Assembly (NCBI GenBank): GCA_964532085.1
Contig: CAZHHH010000054.1
Coordinates: forward strand, 1-16,780
Source of the DNA: CAZHHH01 sp964532085
GTDB lineage: Bacteria; Bacteroidota; Bacteroidia; Bacteroidales; Marinilabiliaceae
Length of the DNA: 16,780 bases
Reading direction: 5' to 3'
Shown: positions 6,327-15,441 of the stretch, one piece after another
How positions within the stretch are numbered: position 1 is the first letter of the stretch
Layout of the letters: every line of letters starts with the position of its first letter
Notes under the pieces: generated by a model
Told to the model about the DNA's origin: nothing
Databases searched by the model: none
What the model saw: only the letters and a program-made list of their open reading frames with translations
Program-made: the position numbers and the translations under genes

Positions 6327-7205
6327 ATGCTTAACCCTTACTTTAAGTCTAATGACAAAGATTTTAATCTTCTTCATGGAGACACAATGGAACTTCTGCC
6401 TAAATTTGAGCATAAGTTTGATATGGTATTTGCCGACCCACCTTATTTTTTATCAAATGATGGTTTTTCTATACAAAGTGGAAAAGTTGTAAGTGTGAAC
6501 AAAGGAAAATGGGATAAATCACAAGGTTTTGAGTATGTAAATAACTTTAATCGACAGTGGTTAACCTTGGTTCGTGATAAAATGAAAGAAAATGCAACAC
6601 TTTGGATAAGTGGTACAATGCATAATATATTTTCAGTTGGACAGATTTTATCAGAGTTAAATTATAAAATATTAAATGTAATTACTTGGCAAAAAACTAA
6701 CCCACCCCCCAATTTGTCTTGTCGTTACTTTACGCATTCAACTGAATTTATAATTTGGGCAAGAAAGGAAGAGAAAATACCTCATTACTATAATTATGAA
6801 TTAATGAAGCAACTGAACGGTAATAAACAAATGAAAGATGTGTGGACTTTGCCTGCGATTGCAAGATGGGAAAAAAGTTGTGGTAAACACCCAACTCAAA
6901 AGCCATTATCTGTTTTAACAAGACTTATTTTGGCTTCAACAAAACCGAATGCATGGATATTAGACCCTTTTACTGGAAGTTCCACAACAGGCATAGCGGC
7001 AAATTTACTTAATAGACGTTTTTTAGGAATTGATCGTGAAGAGGAGTTCTTAATTCTTAGTAAAAATAGGAAGTTTGAGATAGAAAATAAAGTTGTAGCA
7101 GCAACATATCAACAAAAGATTAAAGGTTTTGAATATAAAAAGCAGCTAGAGTTATTTTTACTTGAGGAACCAAAAGTAGAATATAGTCCAGAGTTGAATT
7201 TATAA
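6327..7205 (+). CDS. dpnA: DpnA-type DNA adenine methyltransferase, second methylase of the DpnII-type system
   Basis: This 292-residue beta-class N6-adenine methyltransferase resembles DpnA (M.DpnIIB, about 268 residues), which methylates GATC and can act on single-stranded DNA during transformation. The motif order is circularly permuted relative to the alpha class. The catalytic DPPY (37-40) comes first, after a LLHGDTMELLPKF stretch, and the SAM-binding DPFTGSSTTG (213-222) comes near the C-terminus, preceded by CGKHPTQKPLSVLTRLI. It starts 3 bases after the stop of the broken endonuclease. In Streptococcus the order is M1-M2-R; here it is M1-R-M2. Because the cassette lies upstream, its expression now depends on read-through from the cassette promoter or a local promoter. 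The frame is intact. Confidence 0.92.
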   Translation: MLNPYFKSNDKDFNLLHGDTMELLPKFEHKFDMVFADPPYFLSNDGFSIQSGKVVSVNKGKWDKSQGFEYVNNFNRQWLTLVRDKMKENATLWISGTMHNIFSVGQILSELNYKILNVITWQKTNPPPNLSCRYFTHSTEFIIWARKEEKIPHYYNYELMKQLNGNKQMKDVWTLPAIARWEKSCGKHPTQKPLSVLTRLILASTKPNAWILDPFTGSSTTGIAANLLNRRFLGIDREEEFLILSKNRKFEIENKVVAATYQQKIKGFEYKKQLELFLLEEPKVEYSPELNL

Positions 7206-7258
7206 TAAAAACATTAATTATGATATGCCACCTTTAGCCTAGTTAGTTATTTTAAAAT

Positions 7259-8314
7259 CTACCCCCTTTTAACCATTTCCGTCGTCTCTTGCCTTTTAAT
7301 TTTGCCACTTGTGGTATATGCAAACTTTGGTAAATAGTAGATAGATTTTGGTTGTTCATATTTACTAAGTTTTATTTTCATCTCTTCAACAAGTTTGTTT
7401 TCGTTGTTGCTTTCGCCCTCAATAATTAAAATTATCTCTTCTTCAAGTTCTGTATCTGGTAGAGATGAAATAAAAAATGGAGATTTTATTAAATGTGATA
7501 TTTTATTTTCGATTTCTTCAGGAGAGTGTTTTATTCCACCACTGTTTATGATGTTATCGCTTCGCCCCAGAATAGAAAAAGAGCCATCTATGTTAAATCT
7601 GACTAAGTCATTGGTTGTAACCCATCCGTTGGTGATTTCGGCAGCATTAATCATAAGAGTACCAGAGGCGCTAACTTTAAAATCATATTGCTCACAAATT
7701 GGAAAAAAGGCATTTTGTTTATCAATCTCATTGGCCTTTCTTAAAGCTACGTGGGATAGAGTTTCTGTCATTCCGTAAGTTTCATAAGCCTTGAATGGTG
7801 CGTTTTGTAGCAAATTGTTTAATTCATTGTTTATTTTTCCACCTCCAACTATTACAGTTTTCAATAAGGAAAGATTTTTTGAGTTCTGTATTAGTTCTTT
7901 GCTAATTTGCATTGGCGTAAATGCAGCAAAGTCAATTTCTCTGTTTGTCCAGGCAAGTGGGGTGCTAGTTATTGGTACTGTAATCAAATTTAGTTCGCCA
8001 ATTATAGCTCTAACAATCATCATTTTACCAGCAATAAATGATGTGGGTAGAGATAGCAAAGCTGTCATTTCTGGTTGAAGATTAAAAAATTTAATAGTCT
8101 GTTCAGCCGATGCAATCATTTGACTTTTATCAACTTCTATTGTTTTTGGCTCACCAGTTGAACCAGATGTTTGAAGTTCTATAGTGTTTGATTCATCCCA
8201 CCACTGCGCAAGAAAAGATTGAACATCATTATCTATTTTTAAGTTATCAATCTCTTCTTTTAAATATGTTGTGTTGTTAATAGTTATTTTATTATAGGTG
8301 TTGTTTTGTGACAT
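7259..8314 (-). CDS. menE: o-Succinylbenzoate-CoA ligase (menaquinone synthesis)
   Basis: MenE activates o-succinylbenzoate with ATP and then CoA, a cytoplasmic step of menaquinone synthesis. This is a 351-residue member of the ANL (acyl-CoA synthetase) superfamily, shorter at the N-terminus than E. coli MenE (about 451), as is usual in Bacteroidota. Core motifs are the phosphate loop TSGSTGEPK (49-57), YGMTET (180-185), TNDL (234-237), the hinge GRSDNIINSGG (250-260) and, near the C-terminus, TSGKIKRQE with the adenylation lysine. It is the last gene of the minus-strand reductase-rlmN-menE run, 24 bases after rlmN. It converges on the second methylase gene at 7205; no clear terminator is visible in the 53 bases between. 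No other men genes are in the window. Confidence 0.9.
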   Translation of the reverse strand: MSQNNTYNKITINNTTYLKEEIDNLKIDNDVQSFLAQWWDESNTIELQTSGSTGEPKTIEVDKSQMIASAEQTIKFFNLQPEMTALLSLPTSFIAGKMMIVRAIIGELNLITVPITSTPLAWTNREIDFAAFTPMQISKELIQNSKNLSLLKTVIVGGGKINNELNNLLQNAPFKAYETYGMTETLSHVALRKANEIDKQNAFFPICEQYDFKVSASGTLMINAAEITNGWVTTNDLVRFNIDGSFSILGRSDNIINSGGIKHSPEEIENKISHLIKSPFFISSLPDTELEEEIILIIEGESNNENKLVEEMKIKLSKYEQPKSIYYLPKFAYTTSGKIKRQETTEMVKRG

Positions 8315-8338
8315 TTTAGATGTTAGATGCTTTATTGT

Positions 8339-9382
8339 TTAATAATCTTTATCTTCTTTCTCTTTTACTAGCTCTTTTGTTGACAAAAGTCCACAAGCTG
8401 CATAAATATCCTCCCCGCGTGAACGTCTAACTGTTGAAACTACTCCTTTTTTTCTCAATTGGTTGCTAAACCACTGCATTTTTTCTTCTGATGTTCCTCT
8501 TAATGGAGAGTCTGGTATTGGATGAAATTTTATAAGATTTATCCTATATTTTAATCCATTTAAGAGTCTTACAATCTCTTTCACGTGTGCTTCGGTATCA
8601 TTAACACCCTCAAAAATGATATATTCAAAAGAAATTCTCCTTTGTCTTCCAAAGTCATACCCTTTAAGAGCTTCTACAACACTTTCTATTGAGTATACTT
8701 GCTGAATTGGCATCAGTTTTCTTCTCTCTTCATCAAATGGGGTGTGTAAACTAATTGCCAAATGTGCCTCGCTCTCTTCTATAAATCTCTTCATTGCAGG
8801 TACAACGCCAATTGTTGAAACGTTGATTCTTCTCGGACTCCAACCATATCCCCAATCAGATGTTAAAATTTCGATAGATTTTAATACTTCATCTATATTA
8901 TCCATAGGTTCACCCATACCCATATAGACGACATTGGTTACTTGGTCTGATTCGTCTATACTTCTCACTTGGTTGATTATCTCACCAGCTGTAAGCTGAC
9001 TCTGAAAACCTTGTTTGCCTGTCATACAGAACAGACAACCCATTTTACAACCAACTTGCGATGATACACATAGTGTCTTTCTTTTCTCTTCAGGTATATA
9101 TGCAGCTTCTATAAAAAGATTTTTTTCGGTTGGAAAAAGATACTTTTTTGTTCCATCAACGGAAGTTTGTTGTCTAAATGGAGGCGTGATACCTAATTGG
9201 TAGTTTTTACTTAGTTTTAAACGTGCTTCCTTTGATAAATTAGTCATTTCATCAAATGATGAAGCTCTTTTTTCATACATCCATTGTGCAATTTGCTTTG
9301 CAGTAAATTTTGGCATACCCATCTCTGTTACAATTTCTTGTAGTTCGGTGAGTGTTTTGCCAAATATTGTTTTTTTGCCCAT
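8339..9382 (-). CDS. rlmN: 23S rRNA (A2503-C2) / tRNA (A37-C2) methyltransferase RlmN
   Basis: RlmN is a radical-SAM enzyme that methylates C2 of A2503 in 23S rRNA and A37 in some tRNAs. It has 347 residues. The iron-sulfur cluster cysteines are Cys112, Cys116 and Cys119 (CKMGCLFC). Cys105, seven residues before the cluster motif, and Cys330 (IYAACGLL) match the RlmN catalytic cysteine pair (C118 and C355 in E. coli). GMGEPMDN (155-162) is the SAM-binding loop, and the N-terminal accessory domain (about 1-95) includes FTAKQIAQWMYEKRA. All key residues are present. It sits 23 bases after the reductase gene and 24 before menE, consistent with one operon. Confidence 0.96.
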   Translation of the reverse strand: MGKKTIFGKTLTELQEIVTEMGMPKFTAKQIAQWMYEKRASSFDEMTNLSKEARLKLSKNYQLGITPPFRQQTSVDGTKKYLFPTEKNLFIEAAYIPEEKRKTLCVSSQVGCKMGCLFCMTGKQGFQSQLTAGEIINQVRSIDESDQVTNVVYMGMGEPMDNIDEVLKSIEILTSDWGYGWSPRRINVSTIGVVPAMKRFIEESEAHLAISLHTPFDEERRKLMPIQQVYSIESVVEALKGYDFGRQRRISFEYIIFEGVNDTEAHVKEIVRLLNGLKYRINLIKFHPIPDSPLRGTSEEKMQWFSNQLRKKGVVSTVRRSRGEDIYAACGLLSTKELVKEKEDKDY

Positions 9383-9405
9383 AATAGTTTGAATTTATCA
9401 AATAA

Positions 9406-10077
9406 TCAAAAATAAATTTCTGCAATTATATTCTCAAATGGAACATCTTTGCTTAGTAGAATATCTCTAACTTCGACCACCATATCTGGACTTCCACATA
9501 AATAATATTTTCTTTCTGGAAGAATTTGGTCACTATCTTTTAAAAAGTTTGTTACTCTACCACAATTTATTTCTGAGTTTGATTCTGTTGTACAAAATCG
9601 TAAATAATTTTCACCTAATTTTTCTTTAAAAAGGGTGTCAAAATAAAACTGCGATATTTTTCTTGCTCCGTGTAGAAGTGTAATATTTCTACTATCTATA
9701 TCTTTTACCATTGATGAAAATGGAGCTATTCCAGTTCCTGTTGCTATCCACCACGAGTCAGGTGTAGGATTTGTAAATCTTCCAAACGGCTTTGAGATAT
9801 AGAGTGTGTCACCTTTTTTCAATTTTGACATTGGCGGTGTTAATTGCCCATCTTCAACAATGTCAAATAGAATTTGAATAGTTTCGTCACTAGGTGCAGA
9901 GGCTATGCTATACAGCCTTGTGCTATCTGACGGGTCAATTGTTGCAGCTATTACTTGGCCTGCCTTAAAATCAAAATTCTTTTCTAAATCTAAAAGATGT
10001 ACTTTTTCAGATATCTCTATGTTTGAAATTATTTTTGTAGGAAAAACTTCCTTTCTTCTGCGTGCTGAATTTGTCAT
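9406..10077 (-). CDS. Ferredoxin/flavodoxin-NADP(+) reductase family flavoprotein
   Basis: This 223-residue FAD protein of the ferredoxin-NADP reductase family would transfer electrons between NADPH and ferredoxin or flavodoxin in the cytoplasm. The FAD-binding domain holds RLYSIASAP (54-62), a typical R-x-Y-S flavin motif, followed by FDIVEDGQLTPPMSKLKKGD. The NADP domain has ATGTGIAPF (112-120) and YYLCGSPDMV (about 191-200). The chain ends in AEIYF, with a terminal aromatic of the kind that stacks on the flavin. It is the first gene of a minus-strand operon with rlmN and menE. RlmN needs reduced flavodoxin or ferredoxin, so the pairing is sensible, but the electron partner is unproven. An exact subfamily name is not assigned. 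Confidence 0.85.
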   Translation of the reverse strand: MTNSARRRKEVFPTKIISNIEISEKVHLLDLEKNFDFKAGQVIAATIDPSDSTRLYSIASAPSDETIQILFDIVEDGQLTPPMSKLKKGDTLYISKPFGRFTNPTPDSWWIATGTGIAPFSSMVKDIDSRNITLLHGARKISQFYFDTLFKEKLGENYLRFCTTESNSEINCGRVTNFLKDSDQILPERKYYLCGSPDMVVEVRDILLSKDVPFENIIAEIYF

Positions 10078-10158
10078 TTTTTAAGAAAAATCATTATATT
10101 TAGTTTTAAAACGACTTGATAGGGAATAAAGTTCGATATATTTTTTTAAAATAAAGAT

Positions 10159-10166
10159 TACCTTTG
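10159..10166 (+). promoter_or_regulatory. Candidate -7 element in the region upstream of the hybrid kinase
   Basis: TACCTTTG fits TAnnTTTG and overlaps a small palindrome, CCTTT-GTA-AAAGG (10161-10173), which could be an operator. It is about 160 bases upstream of the kinase ATG at 10326, and no -33 TTTG is evident. The 248-base region 10078-10325 is otherwise AT-rich and separates divergent transcription units; nothing else stands out in it. Confidence 0.3.
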
Positions 10167-10325
10167 TAAAAGGATGTCGTTTTTAAAGTAATAATTTATA
10201 AATTTAATTAGAAGTTTTATATTAATTTCTGTTTTTTACTTAAAACTACTTTAATTAAGTTTCAATAACATATTATTTTTTATGATGTTTGTGAATAATT
10301 TAGAAATGTTTTTTGAAATAGTTTA

Positions 10326-11967
10326 ATGCAGAGTCATTTTTTTTCTTTTTTCACTAATCGAGATTCCATAAGCCGTCGTGTTTTTTTAGGATATCTTAGT
10401 AATTTGCTTTTGCTGATAGTACTTGCAGGAGCGACCTTTTGGGGAGTTGCACGACTAAATAGGTGGATAGTAAACACTGATAAGGTAGATAATCTTTTAC
10501 ATCAAACTTATCTTGCTCAGATTGAGATAAATAGTTATTCTTTGAATAGTGATATTACTCATTCAAATAGTGTAGACAGTATTTTAGGTGAGATTAATGT
10601 AACTCTAGAAACTATTCGTAAACGTGCACTTTACTCAAAAAGTAGTGAAGAGCTTTATAATGTTGAGATGTGGCTTTCAGAGCTGAATCAATATTGGAAA
10701 ATGTTTGTTGATTTGAATAATCAAAAGTCTATTTCACAAGAGCGGATGAATATTCTATTTGAAAGAATATTTATTAATGCCAGAAATCCCCAATTAAAAT
10801 TAAATAGTATAAGTTTTACATCTAAAGAAAATAGTAATGAAACAGAAGATTTCTTTAGTCAATTGCTGTTTTTAAAAGAGATTGAAAGAGATATTTGGGA
10901 TTTTCCTTTTGTTAAAATAGATACTTCTAAAATAAATATAGTCTTTGATAATCTAATAGATATTCTTCCAAATAGTGGAAAAGAGAATATTTACCAAAAT
11001 GAGAAGTCAGAAGTGTTGCATTTGTTAAAGTCTGATTTGCAGGGATATAAATTTGTAATGAGTGAGCTTTTAGATGCACTTACTGAGTTGAGTACGGTTC
11101 AAGATATGATGGAGGTACGTAGTGGTAGTATTCAGCTTGCTGTGGAAAATGCAAATGAACTACAGAATCGTGCATTGGAAAGAAGTTCTTTATTATTGCT
11201 TTATATTCTTACAGGAATAATTATACTTGCTCTGTCACTTGGTTTTTCGCTATCTCTAGTCTATTTGCGTAAGATAAATCGTGAAGAAGAGATTAGATTG
11301 TATAAAGATACAGAGCTAATGGCCAATCGAAAATTGTTGAATGATATTATAAATAATAGTTCAGCAATTATTTATGTAAAAGATTTAGATGGAAAATATA
11401 CATTGATAAATGAGTCAATGGAAGAGTTGTTGGGATTAGAGGCACATAGAATTGTAGGTAAAACAGATTTTGATGTATTCTCCAAACAGTATGCTTATAA
11501 AAAAATATCTAATGATAATGAGGTAGTTAATAGTCAAGGAACCATACGAGTGGAAGAGGTTCTGCCTATCTCTTCAGGAGAACGAACGTTTTTATCTAAT
11601 AAGTTTCCTATTCATAATGAAGAGGGCGAGCTTGTGGCTATTGGAAATGTATCTACAGATATATCAATTATGAGGCAAACTCTGATTGATTTAGAAAAGA
11701 GTAAATCTAATTATCTAAATATCGTAACCAATGTTCCAGGTGTAGTTTTTCATTGTTTATATGATTCGCGAAGAACAATGCTGTTTATAAGCGGAGGTGT
11801 TGAAAAACTTATTGGTTTAGGTGTAGATGCTTTTATTCAAGAGGGGCAATCGATTTATCCCTTTGTTGATGAGAATGATATATTTGATTTGAAAGAGGCA
11901 GTTGATAAGGCAGTTACTTTAAAAAGGCCTTATGAAATAGAGTATAAAATACAAGATTTATTTGGCA
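10326..11967 (+). CDS. Hybrid sensor histidine kinase, N-terminal sensor and PAS part (runs into assembly gap)
   Basis: This is the first 547 residues of a membrane-bound hybrid histidine kinase that continues after the gap at 12068. Transmembrane helix 1 is at about 21-43 and helix 2 at about 287-314, enclosing a periplasmic, mostly helical sensor domain of about 240 residues whose ligand is unknown. A first PAS domain covers about 337-455 (IINNSSAIIYVKDLDGKYTLINESMEELLG type sequence), and a second PAS starts at about 460 (VTNVPGVVFHCLYDSRRTMLFISGG). The second is cut by the N run. The rest of that PAS and the whole HisKA phosphoacceptor helix pair fall in the gap. The ATG at 10326 fits a short cytoplasmic N-terminus with RR before helix 1. 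Confidence 0.88.
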
Positions 11968-12067
11968 NNNNNNNNNNNNNNNNNNNNNNNNNNNNNNNNN
12001 NNNNNNNNNNNNNNNNNNNNNNNNNNNNNNNNNNNNNNNNNNNNNNNNNNNNNNNNNNNNNNNNNNN
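11968..12067. other. Assembly gap of 100 N inside the kinase gene
   Basis: Exactly 100 unresolved bases. The missing protein must include the end of a PAS domain and a HisKA domain, well over 100 residues, so the true gap should be several hundred bases; 100 is most likely a placeholder. Confidence 0.97.
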
Positions 12068-13816
12068 CTTGAAAGTATTGAGTTTGACTTAGAAGATTCT
12101 TTACAAAACTTATCTGATATTGTTCTTTATCGTGCACATGAAAAAAATCTCAATCTGATTTTTGATTATGATAAAAAAGTGCCTTTAAATTTAATTGGTG
12201 ATACGCTAAGGCTGGAGCAAGTACTTGTGAATTTAGTGAATAATGCTATAAAATTTACTGATCAAGGAGAAGTTGTAGTAAAGGTTGAAGTGGCAAATGA
12301 AAGTGATGATAATATAAAGTTGCTTTTTTCTGTTATAGATACCGGTATTGGATTAAAAGAGGATCAAAAACAGAATCTGTTTAAAGCTTTTTCGCAGGCT
12401 GATATTTCTACAACTCGCAAGTATGGTGGAACTGGATTGGGGCTTGCTATTTGTAAGCGACTGACAACTTTAATGGGCGGTGAAATTTGGGTTGAAAGTG
12501 AATATGGAGAAGGGGCAATGTTTTCTTTTACAGCTGAATTTGGCAAGCAAAAAACTCAGAAGAAAACTTTAATGAAAGAGGCTTTTGAGGAGATAGGTGA
12601 AAAAGTTATAGTTGCCGATAAAAATATTAGTAGTGCAAAGAGTTTACAAAATATGCTTAATGAGTTTGGCTATTCTGTTCAGATTGTTCATAACGACAAG
12701 ATGTTATTTAAAGAGTTAAGACAGAGTGCTTTGGTTGATAAAGTAGAGATTTTGTTCCTTAACTCATCACTGTCTGATGATACTTTTGAAGAGCTTTTGA
12801 AAAAAATAGATGCAATTAAGGGATATGAGCATTTAATTACACTTTCGTCACCTTTTGATGAATATAATGTGAAGCCAACATTGATAAAATATAATCAATT
12901 GCCGTGTATTTTGCATCAGCCAATGGGATATTCAATGTTATTTGATTGTTTGATGGATGTTTTGGTTGGCGAAAGTTCTGTCCATTATGAAGATGATGAA
13001 AATAAAAATTTATTATATCGTGATAGATTAAAAAAGAAAGAAAATATAAGTGTTATTGTAGTTGATGACACCGCAACAAACAGAAGTTTAGCAAAAGAGT
13101 TGTTGGGAATGGCTAATATAAAATGTGACGTTGCCAATGACGGAAATGATGTTCTAAATATTGCAAAAAAATCTAATGGAAAGTGTCCGTATGATATGGT
13201 GCTGATGGATATTAATATGCCGGAGTTAAATGGATATGAAACTACAAAGCTATTAAAGAAAGTTGTAGGATGGGATGAAGTGCCAATTGTTGCTATGACA
13301 GCAGAGGTAATGGGCGATGTAGAGGCTTTGGTTCTAGAGTCTGGTATGATAGATATTGTATCAAAACCAATTGATCCAGAGGATATGTTTAAAGTGATAT
13401 ATCAAATTCTTTTTGGAGTTGTTGGACAATATCAAGAAGTTATTAATGATGAAGTTGTTCATTTTGATTTTCCAGATGTCGATGGTCTAGATGTTCAAGC
13501 TGGGATAAAAAGAATGGGTGGAAGAGTTGATTTATATAAACGATTGCTTAAAGGATTTTGTCATGATTATACTCATTTTGATAAATATATGGATGAGTTA
13601 ATCACACAAAATGATGAGGAGACAATTACACGCGTGCTTCACTCTTTAAAAGGTATAGTTGGAACTATGGAAGCTAAAGGGTTATACGAATTGTCGATAA
13701 AAACTGAGGATGCTTGGAAAGAGAGTAACAAGTCTTTTGAAAAGCTGTTAATGAGATTGAAATTGGATATTTCAGGTCTAATTAATAATCTGAAATCCAA
13801 CTCTTTTGATTGTTGA
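12068..13816 (+). CDS. Hybrid sensor histidine kinase, C-terminal part: ATPase, two receivers, Hpt
   Basis: This is the continuation of the kinase starting at 10326. The frame is open from the gap edge (LESIEFDLEDSLQNLSDIVL, the usual linker after HisKA). A GTG at 12179 is internal. In numbering from that codon: an ATPase domain with N-box NLVNNAIKF (18-26), G1 box DTGIGL (54-59) and GGTGLGLAI (83-91). A degenerate receiver (about 140-262) has Asn195 where the phosphoacceptor Asp should be. A canonical receiver (about 290-412) has Asp344 (LMDINMP), Thr374 and Lys396. The C-terminal Hpt domain (about 435-540) has phosphoacceptor His488 (LHSLKG). A phosphorelay His-Asp344-His488 is predicted. 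The output regulator is not in the window. Confidence 0.9.
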   Translation, partial: LESIEFDLEDSLQNLSDIVLYRAHEKNLNLIFDYDKKVPLNLIGDTLRLEQVLVNLVNNAIKFTDQGEVVVKVEVANESDDNIKLLFSVIDTGIGLKEDQKQNLFKAFSQADISTTRKYGGTGLGLAICKRLTTLMGGEIWVESEYGEGAMFSFTAEFGKQKTQKKTLMKEAFEEIGEKVIVADKNISSAKSLQNMLNEFGYSVQIVHNDKMLFKELRQSALVDKVEILFLNSSLSDDTFEELLKKIDAIKGYEHLITLSSPFDEYNVKPTLIKYNQLPCILHQPMGYSMLFDCLMDVLVGESSVHYEDDENKNLLYRDRLKKKENISVIVVDDTATNRSLAKELLGMANIKCDVANDGNDVLNIAKKSNGKCPYDMVLMDINMPELNGYETTKLLKKVVGWDEVPIVAMTAEVMGDVEALVLESGMIDIVSKPIDPEDMFKVIYQILFGVVGQYQEVINDEVVHFDFPDVDGLDVQAGIKRMGGRVDLYKRLLKGFCHDYTHFDKYMDELITQNDEETITRVLHSLKGIVGTMEAKGLYELSIKTEDAWKESNKSFEKLLMRLKLDISGLINNLKSNSFDC

Positions 13817-13846
13817 AAATATTATTAATCGTACAAAAATATTTTT

Positions 13847-15439
13847 ATGAAGTCGTTTAAAGGATTTATAAGTGTTGTTTTTTTGATAATATTTCATACA
13901 TCATGTAATTTTCAGATTGAAAAATTAGAAGATTTACCTGGAATGCCTTTAATATATTTAGACTTTGAGAATAATATTGAAAATAAAGGTATTACACATA
14001 TATCACTTCATGGAAAGGAGAATGTAAGTTTTGCTAAAGGTTTAGGTGGCAGTCTGCTAGACTTGAGTGTTAATGCTGCATTTCGTAAGCCTATTGCCAT
14101 AAACTATAAAGATGGTATAAATTGGGAGGGTTATCCAGGAATAACAGTAATGTTTTATGTAAAAATACCATCAAATGATCCTAATAAGTATATTATTGCC
14201 TCGCAAATTAATAAAGATGATGATTTTGGAGAAATTGGTTGGAAAATTGGTCGTACAATGTGTGGTACTTGGTTTTGGGAGATTTATGATGGGACCCAAA
14301 GTGCACATTATAAACCAACATCTGTTCGTCAGCCATTAAATGATGGAGATTGGCATCACATTACATTCTCTTTAAATTATGCAGATGAGGAGGCAAGACT
14401 GTATTACGATGGTGTTAATGTGGCTATTTATAGTCTTGAAAAATTTAATTTTTCTCTGTTAAAGGGTAGTGTAATTTTAGGTGGAGAGCTGGGGTCAGCA
14501 TATCCAATATCAGAAGTTTTTAATGGATATTTAGATGATTTCTATGTATGGAGTCGCGCTTTGACACCATCACAAGTTTCTGCGGTTTATTCATCAAAAT
14601 TACCACGAAAAAAGAGAGTTAAGCAGCCAAAGATAGATTCACTAACTGTTATGACTTGGAATATTTGGGACAATGGTCAAAGAACTGGAATTTATACTGG
14701 ATTGGAAAGAATATCTGAAATTATAAAAGAGTCTGGTGCAGATATAATAACTCTTCAAGAGGCTGAAAAAACCGCTCCCATAATCGCTGATATGTTAGAG
14801 TATAATTTATATCAACGAGGCAATGGAGTTACTGTGTTAAGTCGATTTGAACTTTTAAAAACATATAACTTATATAATTCAAATGTTTCGGGGGCAGTAA
14901 CTGTAAAGATTGATAAGAAAAAAAGTGTTGTTGTTGCACCTATTTCTTTAAGTTATCATCCAAATCAGGAGCCATATATTTTAGCAGGTCAAGCTGATGT
15001 GGATACGATAATTTCTCGTGAAATGAAATCTAGAGGCGCAGAGATAAGATATGTCACATGGGAGTTACAATCATTATTGAAAAATAAAAATAGTGTTCCA
15101 GTGATTGTTGCAGGTGAGTTTAATGCAGGTTCACATTTGGATTGGACTGAAAAAAATAGAGAAAATAGATATGATTTGGTTATAAATTTTCCTACTTCAA
15201 AAATAATGGAAGAGTCTGGATTTATAGACACTTATAGATATATCTACTCAGATGAGGTAAAACATCCTGGATACACTTGGTCACCAAAATTTACTAATGT
15301 GTTGCAAAATAGAATTAACTATATATTTTATAATAGTGATATTATTAAACCTAAAAATTCGTGGATAATTGATTCTCATAAAATATTATTTCCGTCAGAC
15401 CACGCTGCTGTAGTGACTTCTTTTGAATGGAAGAAATAA
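13847..15439 (+). CDS. Lipoprotein with LamG domain and endonuclease/exonuclease/phosphatase domain
   Basis: This 530-residue exported protein begins with a signal peptide and a likely lipobox cysteine at 20 (FHTSC; position -3 is atypical). A LamG-type concanavalin fold spans about 35-250, ending YLDDFYVWSRALTPSQV. An EEP (DNase I/sphingomyelinase-like) domain spans about 265-530. Motifs are TWNIW with Asn272, LQE with Glu305, GEFN (422-425 region), NRINYIF and SDH (517-519). Two metal or catalytic positions deviate from the family: GDFN is GEFN (Glu424) and RIDYI is RINYI (Asn491). Activity may therefore be changed or lost. The substrate could be a phosphodiester or phospho-sugar; it is not known. 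It starts 30 bases after the kinase stop, so the two may be co-transcribed. Confidence 0.85.
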   Translation: MKSFKGFISVVFLIIFHTSCNFQIEKLEDLPGMPLIYLDFENNIENKGITHISLHGKENVSFAKGLGGSLLDLSVNAAFRKPIAINYKDGINWEGYPGITVMFYVKIPSNDPNKYIIASQINKDDDFGEIGWKIGRTMCGTWFWEIYDGTQSAHYKPTSVRQPLNDGDWHHITFSLNYADEEARLYYDGVNVAIYSLEKFNFSLLKGSVILGGELGSAYPISEVFNGYLDDFYVWSRALTPSQVSAVYSSKLPRKKRVKQPKIDSLTVMTWNIWDNGQRTGIYTGLERISEIIKESGADIITLQEAEKTAPIIADMLEYNLYQRGNGVTVLSRFELLKTYNLYNSNVSGAVTVKIDKKKSVVVAPISLSYHPNQEPYILAGQADVDTIISREMKSRGAEIRYVTWELQSLLKNKNSVPVIVAGEFNAGSHLDWTEKNRENRYDLVINFPTSKIMEESGFIDTYRYIYSDEVKHPGYTWSPKFTNVLQNRINYIFYNSDIIKPKNSWIIDSHKILFPSDHAAVVTSFEWKK

Positions 15440-15441
15440 AA

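Noticed and set aside
6705..6710. C6 tract in the DpnA-like gene as a phase-variation switch
   Set aside because: Six bases is short for slippage, and the tract encodes part of a Pro-rich NPPPN segment that looks conserved in the family.
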